NCBI GenBank assembly: GCA_900545175.1
Contig: UQYF01000059.1
Coordinates: 1 to 8,392, forward strand
Reading direction: 5' to 3'
From: an uncultured Eubacteriales bacterium
GTDB taxonomy: Bacteria; Bacillota; Clostridia; Lachnospirales; Lachnospiraceae
DNA length: 8,392 bases
In this document: positions 5,852-8,392 of the stretch, one piece after another
Numbering within the stretch: the first letter of the stretch is position 1
Layout of the letters: each line of letters opens with the position of its first letter
The notes under the pieces: model-generated
What the model saw: only the letters and a program-made list of their open reading frames with translations
Told to the model about the DNA's origin: nothing
Database searches by the model: none
Made by a program: the position numbers and the translations under genes

Positions 5852-6151
5852 TTATTTTATCATGCTTATCAGTTCGTCAATCTCTTCCTGTGTAAGTAAA
5901 TCTTTGTCAGGAACAATTATCATCCTGCGTCTTGTCGAAACATAGTCATCGTAATCACCATATACAATATCAAAATCATCATATCTTTTTATAAATGTTT
6001 TTATCTCCCTTATATTCTGATATGCATCCTGCAATGTAGGATAAACCTTCAGAATCGCAGCTGTCTGTATAATATTATCAATCCCTTTTTTTACATGTGC
6101 CACAGCTATATATTGTTCCGGATATTTATCAATTATCTCTTTTAATACCAT
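5852..6151 (-). CDS. Uncharacterised 99-residue protein
   Basis: I do not recognise this protein with confidence. It is a small acidic cytoplasmic protein without signal or membrane segment. It starts LKEIIDKYPEQYIAV (residues 3-17), continues with TLQDAYQNI (about 39-47) and ends with a beta-like MIIVPDK segment and an acidic helix. The order of KYP-x-x-YIAV, a helix and IIVP loosely recalls the DUF5678 type of small domain, but the insertion between them is longer, so this is only a hint. The ATG at 6151 has GAGGTG 6 bases upstream (6158-6163). A GTG three codons earlier (6160) lacks a ribosome site and lies inside that signal. It is the last gene of the leftward set starting with the 26-codon ORF and the phosphoesterase. 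Confidence 0.8.
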   Translation of the reverse strand: MVLKEIIDKYPEQYIAVAHVKKGIDNIIQTAAILKVYPTLQDAYQNIREIKTFIKRYDDFDIVYGDYDDYVSTRRRMIIVPDKDLLTQEEIDELISMIK

Positions 6152-6164
6152 GCTTTTCACCTCT

Positions 6165-6263
6165 TCAATGATTTTGTAATCCGCTTTCGCTTCCTAACAT
6201 ATATAATTGATGCCCCACAGCTCTATCCGGCACCACGCTTACGCCCGGCACCGGCAAATGCAT
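6165..6263 (-). CDS. Possible 32-residue ORF between phosphoesterase and downstream gene
   Basis: The ATG lies 2 bases after the phosphoesterase stop and has a strong ribosome site GAGGAG (6269-6274) at a spacing of 5. The stop lies 13 bases before the next gene's ATG. The peptide starts MHLPVPGVSVVPDRAV and has no recognisable motif or membrane helix. Its GC-rich start (a repeated CCGGCACC) differs from the rest of the operon. Translation is likely given the signal, but a function is not shown; it could simply keep ribosomes running towards the next gene. Confidence 0.35.
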   Translation of the reverse strand: MHLPVPGVSVVPDRAVGHQLYMLGSESGLQNH

Positions 6264-6265
6264 TT

Positions 6266-6805
6266 TCACTCCTCACTCTGAAACTTTGCATTATTCCTTA
6301 TAAGCTCGTTAATGGATACCGGAGTGTAGTTGTTGATACAAGCCGCCGCATTAAGTGCATGTTCTCTGGTCTTCATAAACTGATATACAGCTCCTCTGTC
6401 CGCATGAATATGCCCATATATATGCCACGAACCATAATGTGCCTTATTCCACTGTGCCAACGGAAAATGACACAGGCAAATCTGCTTTCCCTGATCGCTC
6501 ACATGAAGCATTTTATCAACGCTTTCAAGATATTTTATAGCCTCCGCACAGTCGAGAACCAGCTTGTCATGATTTCCGACAATCAGATGCTTATGCCCCT
6601 TTAACTGCCTCAGATACCAATCCGGTGTCCTTTTTAATGTAAAACAGAAATCCCCCACAATATACACATCATCATTATGTGAGACCCGCAAATTCCATAA
6701 TTCTATCATGCGCCTGTCCATCTCATCCACATCCGAAAACGGTCTATTGTCAAACTCTATCGCATTTTCATGTCCAAAATGTAAATCACTGATATATAAA
6801 TTCAT
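6266..6805 (-). CDS. Calcineurin-like metallophosphoesterase
   Basis: A 179-residue single-domain phosphoesterase using two metal ions. All signature blocks are present: D7-x-H9 in SDLHFGH, GD at 51-52, GNHD at 77-80, H113 in CHFPL, and GHIH at 131-134. These are the ligands of a di-metal site, so it should be active. The short length, without cap or membrane segment, fits the small cytoplasmic YfcE/phage-phosphoesterase type. Substrates of that group include phosphodiesters, cyclic nucleotides or capped RNA ends, and the sequence does not tell which. GGAG (6814-6817) lies 8 bases before the ATG. The start codon overlaps the stop of a 26-codon ORF as ATGA, indicating coupled translation. Two further ORFs follow closely. 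Confidence 0.93.
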   Translation of the reverse strand: MNLYISDLHFGHENAIEFDNRPFSDVDEMDRRMIELWNLRVSHNDDVYIVGDFCFTLKRTPDWYLRQLKGHKHLIVGNHDKLVLDCAEAIKYLESVDKMLHVSDQGKQICLCHFPLAQWNKAHYGSWHIYGHIHADRGAVYQFMKTREHALNAAACINNYTPVSINELIRNNAKFQSEE

Positions 6806-6882
6806 TCTATATTCTCCACCGACAAAACGAAATATTCACAATCTCCTTGACTGCCCAAATATTCTTTTTTCAATTTTTTCAT
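6802..6882 (-). CDS. Possible 26-residue ORF translationally coupled to the phosphoesterase
   Basis: The ATG at 6882 has AAGGA (6890-6894) 7 bases upstream, and its TGA overlaps the phosphoesterase ATG (ATGA). The peptide is lysine-rich at the start (MKKLKKEYLG), then acidic (ending LSVENIE), with one cysteine. No family is recognised. It could be a short leader that couples translation, or the tail of a decayed gene, because another frame across 6836-6949 also looks protein-like. Confidence 0.4.
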   Translation of the reverse strand: MKKLKKEYLGSQGDCEYFVLSVENIE

Positions 6883-7019
6883 ATGTCAGTCCTTCATAAT
6901 GTATAGGCCCAAAAACGAATACATTTTTATATCTTTTTGCACCTAATTCTTAATCAAAAGCATACTCTGCTGTATTGTTCGTTATCCATTAGGATAATAC
7001 ATTCTCCGCAGCTAATCAT
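6836..7019 (-). pseudogene. Decayed coding remnant (small overlapping frames)
   Basis: Two minus-strand frames look protein-like but do not form a gene. A 21-codon frame at 6954-7019 starts in the TAATG overlap with the stop of the 181-residue gene and contains SCGEC. A 37-codon frame without a start codon (6836-6949) contains YKNVFVFGPIHYEGLTYEKI. They lie in different frames with stops between them, as expected for a degraded gene. No clear promoter was found in this spacer; TTAAGA with TATAAA at 16 bases (about 6927-6954) is only a weak candidate for the phosphoesterase set. Confidence 0.35.
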
Positions 7020-7564
7020 TAATCAGAGAACAGCTTATGATTAATATCCAGCGAAACTATCTTATAAGTAATGCCCGTCCTGTTGATATATCTTCGCAGC
7101 TTTTCATTTAAGACATCAGAGCCCGTATCATGTGACAAAATCATTTCCCTGACCTTGTTTTCAACCTCCTTTTTATTGCACTTGTCACCACGCACACATA
7201 TCGGACCTATATTTGCTATCTCATGTCCTGCAAGACAAAAAGCATCGTTAATCCTCTTATCAACCGAAAACGCATACATACTGTAAACTTCCCCCTCGCT
7301 AGGCTCCATATGAAAAAATCTGTAAGTGCCAAGATTGACGCAATCCTCTTTCATAAGCTTTTCTATAAGCTTAAAACGCTCGCCAAGGTCTGAAATATCC
7401 TTTCCTGTCTTTTCAAAAAATCCATCATCTTCTAACAAATTACATGCGTATTCAAACTTTTGGCATTTATCTTTTCCGGCCATATAGTCTTTAGCAAGCT
7501 TTATAAAATTGAGAATAGCATCATCCAGATCAAGATTATCAACCTTGTCCTGACATTCCTTCAA
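7019..7564 (-). CDS. Uncharacterised 181-residue protein, start uncertain
   Basis: I do not recognise this protein. It is cytoplasmic, with an N-terminal helical half rich in Asp and Lys (DLDDAILNFIKLAKDYM, about 11-27, and ERFKLIEKLMKED). A more mixed half follows, with FFHMEPSEGEVYSMYAFSVDKR and CLAGHEIANIGP. The GHEIA string is not an HExxH metalloprotease motif. The frame has no ATG near its beginning. A TTG at 7564 lies 4 bases after the upstream stop, with the only AAGGAG (7581-7586) 16 bases away. An ATT at 7573 would be ideally spaced (7), and an ATG at 7568 is in another frame and stops after 9 codons. Coupled re-initiation or a frameshift fusion with the HTH-like gene are both possible. 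Confidence 0.7.
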   Translation of the reverse strand: MKECQDKVDNLDLDDAILNFIKLAKDYMAGKDKCQKFEYACNLLEDDGFFEKTGKDISDLGERFKLIEKLMKEDCVNLGTYRFFHMEPSEGEVYSMYAFSVDKRINDAFCLAGHEIANIGPICVRGDKCNKKEVENKVREMILSHDTGSDVLNEKLRRYINRTGITYKIVSLDINHKLFSD

Positions 7565-7568
7565 ACAT

Positions 7569-7871
7569 TTAATGTATAAGCTCCTTAAAATCTTCTAACA
7601 GACTGCCATCCAATTTTGTAAAGTCTCCGATATTCCCCTCGGAAATCAGATACTCTTTGGTACATCCAAGTTCATATGCCAGAGCAGTCAAATCCTTATC
7701 TGATATTTCAGAATTCTTACCTGCATACTCTGAGAGCTTACTTCTGCTAGACAGCACAGACTCCTGATTCATTTCCATTCCACATGCGAGACTTCTAAAG
7801 CTCTTATTTCTTATTTCCAGCATTTTATTAAATCTGCCGGGATTGAGCATAAACTTTTCTTCTTTTACCAT
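7569..7871 (-). CDS. Putative XRE-like helix-turn-helix regulator
   Basis: A 100-residue protein. From about 13 to 79 it follows the layout of a small XRE/Cro-type DNA-binding domain: an opening helix (FNKMLEIRNKSFRSLACGM), a middle stretch with SKLSEYAGKNSEIS, and the typical closing block LTALAYELGCTKEYLISEG. That block matches the ALA..LGVS.DYLL-G ending of the family. The turn residues are unusual, so the call is moderate. The ATG at 7871 has AAGGA (7877-7881) 5 bases upstream; a second ATG at codon 8 has a weaker site. The stop lies 4 bases before the next frame, and the upstream gene ends 43 bases away with no clear promoter between, so the three are likely one operon. A role as local repressor is inferred. 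Confidence 0.65.
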   Translation of the reverse strand: MVKEEKFMLNPGRFNKMLEIRNKSFRSLACGMEMNQESVLSSRSKLSEYAGKNSEISDKDLTALAYELGCTKEYLISEGNIGDFTKLDGSLLEDFKELIH

Positions 7872-7914
7872 CCGTATCCTTCCCTTCTGTCAAAATAATA
7901 TATGCAGCAATTTT

Positions 7915-8220
7915 TTATTTTTCAGCTTCTGTTACGTTTCTCCACGACTCACCTGCTCCGAATACATATCTTACAAACGGATTTTTAATCAAAAACAACT
8001 CAAGACTGTCCCTTTCTTTTTTCGTTACATGATAAACTGTAATCCAACTGTTTATAGTAGAAGAAAAAATAACTGTATACTTTTCATCGTTTTTAAGATT
8101 CTTTTTAAGTTCCTCACTGATATAATATATCCCATTAATTATCGCCACTGAATTATATAACCCGCTTTTTATTCCATTTAATACTTTTTCATCCAGCATA
8201 CGTTCAAGCTCGTCTCCCAC
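7915..8220 (-). CDS. Uncharacterised protein, probably cut at its 5' end by an insertion sequence
   Basis: The frame from the GTG at 8220 gives 101 residues with no recognisable family. It has a mixed alpha/beta look (SVAIINGIYYISEELKKN and KYTVIFSSTINSWITVYHV), like an autonomous small domain. Three facts suggest the true gene was longer. The GTG has no good ribosome site. The same frame stays open upstream with protein-like residues (SYEWDFIIVGDE) exactly up to the insertion-sequence end near 8249. The first upstream stop is inside the element. It may be a pseudogene fragment or may still be made from GTG or from ATG at codon 8. It precedes the HTH-like gene on the same strand, so it may be the first surviving gene of that operon. 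Confidence 0.6.
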   Translation of the reverse strand: MGDELERMLDEKVLNGIKSGLYNSVAIINGIYYISEELKKNLKNDEKYTVIFSSTINSWITVYHVTKKERDSLELFLIKNPFVRYVFGAGESWRNVTEAEK

Positions 8221-8248
8221 AATTATAAAATCCCACTCATAGCTGGAT

Positions 8249-8392
8249 TGTTGTGGTCAAGCTTTTTTGTAACACTTGTGGCTAAAAAATAGCGCTTATC
8301 AATTTATGCTGCCGTCCTTGCTTCATATGGAGTTCGGTAACCATTATAACTGTGTGGACGAACATGATTATAATCAACGTATGCAAATTCTT
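8249..8392 (-). mobile_element. Right end of an IS3-family insertion sequence
   Basis: The last 144 bases carry the end of an IS3-family transposase and a short non-coding tail ending in a TG-beginning terminal repeat. On the plus strand this reads TGTTGTGGTCAAGC from 8249; the edge could instead be at 8252 (TGTGGTC). The element continues past the window, so its other end and the target duplication cannot be seen. Confidence 0.8.
8304..8392 (-). CDS. IS3-family transposase OrfB, C-terminal fragment (5' end outside window)
   Basis: The last 29 codons of the gene, open to the window edge. They contain YNHVRPHSYNGYRTPYEAR, the conserved C-terminal segment of the rve integrase domain of IS3/IS150-type transposases (pattern YN-x-x-RPH...GY-x-TP-x-EA). 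OrfB carries the DDE catalytic domain that cuts and joins the element ends; the catalytic residues lie outside the window. The stop is 55 bases inside the proposed element edge, as is usual for the family. Confidence 0.9.
   Translation of the reverse strand, partial: EFAYVDYNHVRPHSYNGYRTPYEARTAA

Noticed and set aside
6220..6256. Repeated CCGGCACC as a mobile hairpin or small repeat element
   Set aside because: Only two short copies in direct orientation, inside a possible small ORF; no stable structure.
5770..7026. Dispersed repeat taatcattaatca near 5768-5780 and 7014-7026
   Set aside because: Thirteen AT-rich, self-complementary bases with no shared flanks; chance is likely.
7019..7564. 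ImmA/IrrE-type metalloprotease partner of an HTH regulator
   Set aside because: The GHEIA string lacks the HExxH zinc motif and no third ligand region was found.

Overview
The window looks like a piece of a low-GC, anaerobic, probably flagellated Firmicute of the Lachnospiraceae type (Roseburia/Agathobacter/Lachnospira/Butyrivibrio-like). This is inferred from the AT-rich spacers with strong AGGAGG-type ribosome sites, the YqeY protein, an iron-only-hydrogenase-like protein joined to a chemoreceptor signalling domain, and the style of the type I HsdS. No species marker is present.

Layout. (1) 1-2318, minus strand: the end of a type I restriction-modification operon, hsdM followed 3 bases later by hsdS. 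HsdS runs off the left edge and hsdR is not in view. (2) 2319-2672: a divergent spacer with a promoter for hsdMS and one for yqeY. (3) 2673-3174, plus strand: yqeY, then a terminator. (4) 3190-3367, minus strand: a tRNA-Gly(GCC) unit with its own promoter and terminator; the promoter lies inside a 31-base imperfect palindrome. (5) 3453-5369, minus strand: a 638-residue soluble protein with two ferredoxin clusters, a hydrogenase H-cluster domain with substituted active-site residues, a third Fe-S motif and a methyl-accepting chemotaxis domain. It looks like a hydrogen or redox chemoreceptor. A motility-sigma-like promoter lies about 190 bases upstream. (6) 5370-5851: a regulatory-rich spacer with a perfect 23-base tandem repeat, a bulged hairpin, a plus-strand promoter and a structured leader. 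It also holds a previously hidden 31-codon ORF for a single-helix membrane peptide and a downstream hairpin. (7) 5852-6882, minus strand: a tightly packed set of a 26-codon ORF, a metallophosphoesterase overlapping it by ATGA, a 32-codon ORF with a strong ribosome site, and a 99-residue unknown protein. (8) 6883-8248, minus strand: accessory-looking genes, namely an HTH-like regulator, an unknown 181-residue protein whose start is unclear, decayed small frames, and a protein apparently cut at its 5' end. (9) 8249-8392: the right end of an IS3-family insertion sequence with the transposase C terminus.

How they fit together. HsdM and HsdS form the DNA-modification part of a restriction system. 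The hydrogenase-like chemoreceptor would take a signal from an iron-sulfur/H-cluster sensor module to CheW/CheA in the cytoplasm; the promoter motif supports co-expression with flagellar genes. The hidden membrane peptide, with its long structured leader, has the shape of a small regulated or toxic peptide, but no antisense antitoxin could be shown. The right end is an accessory zone reshaped by an insertion sequence.
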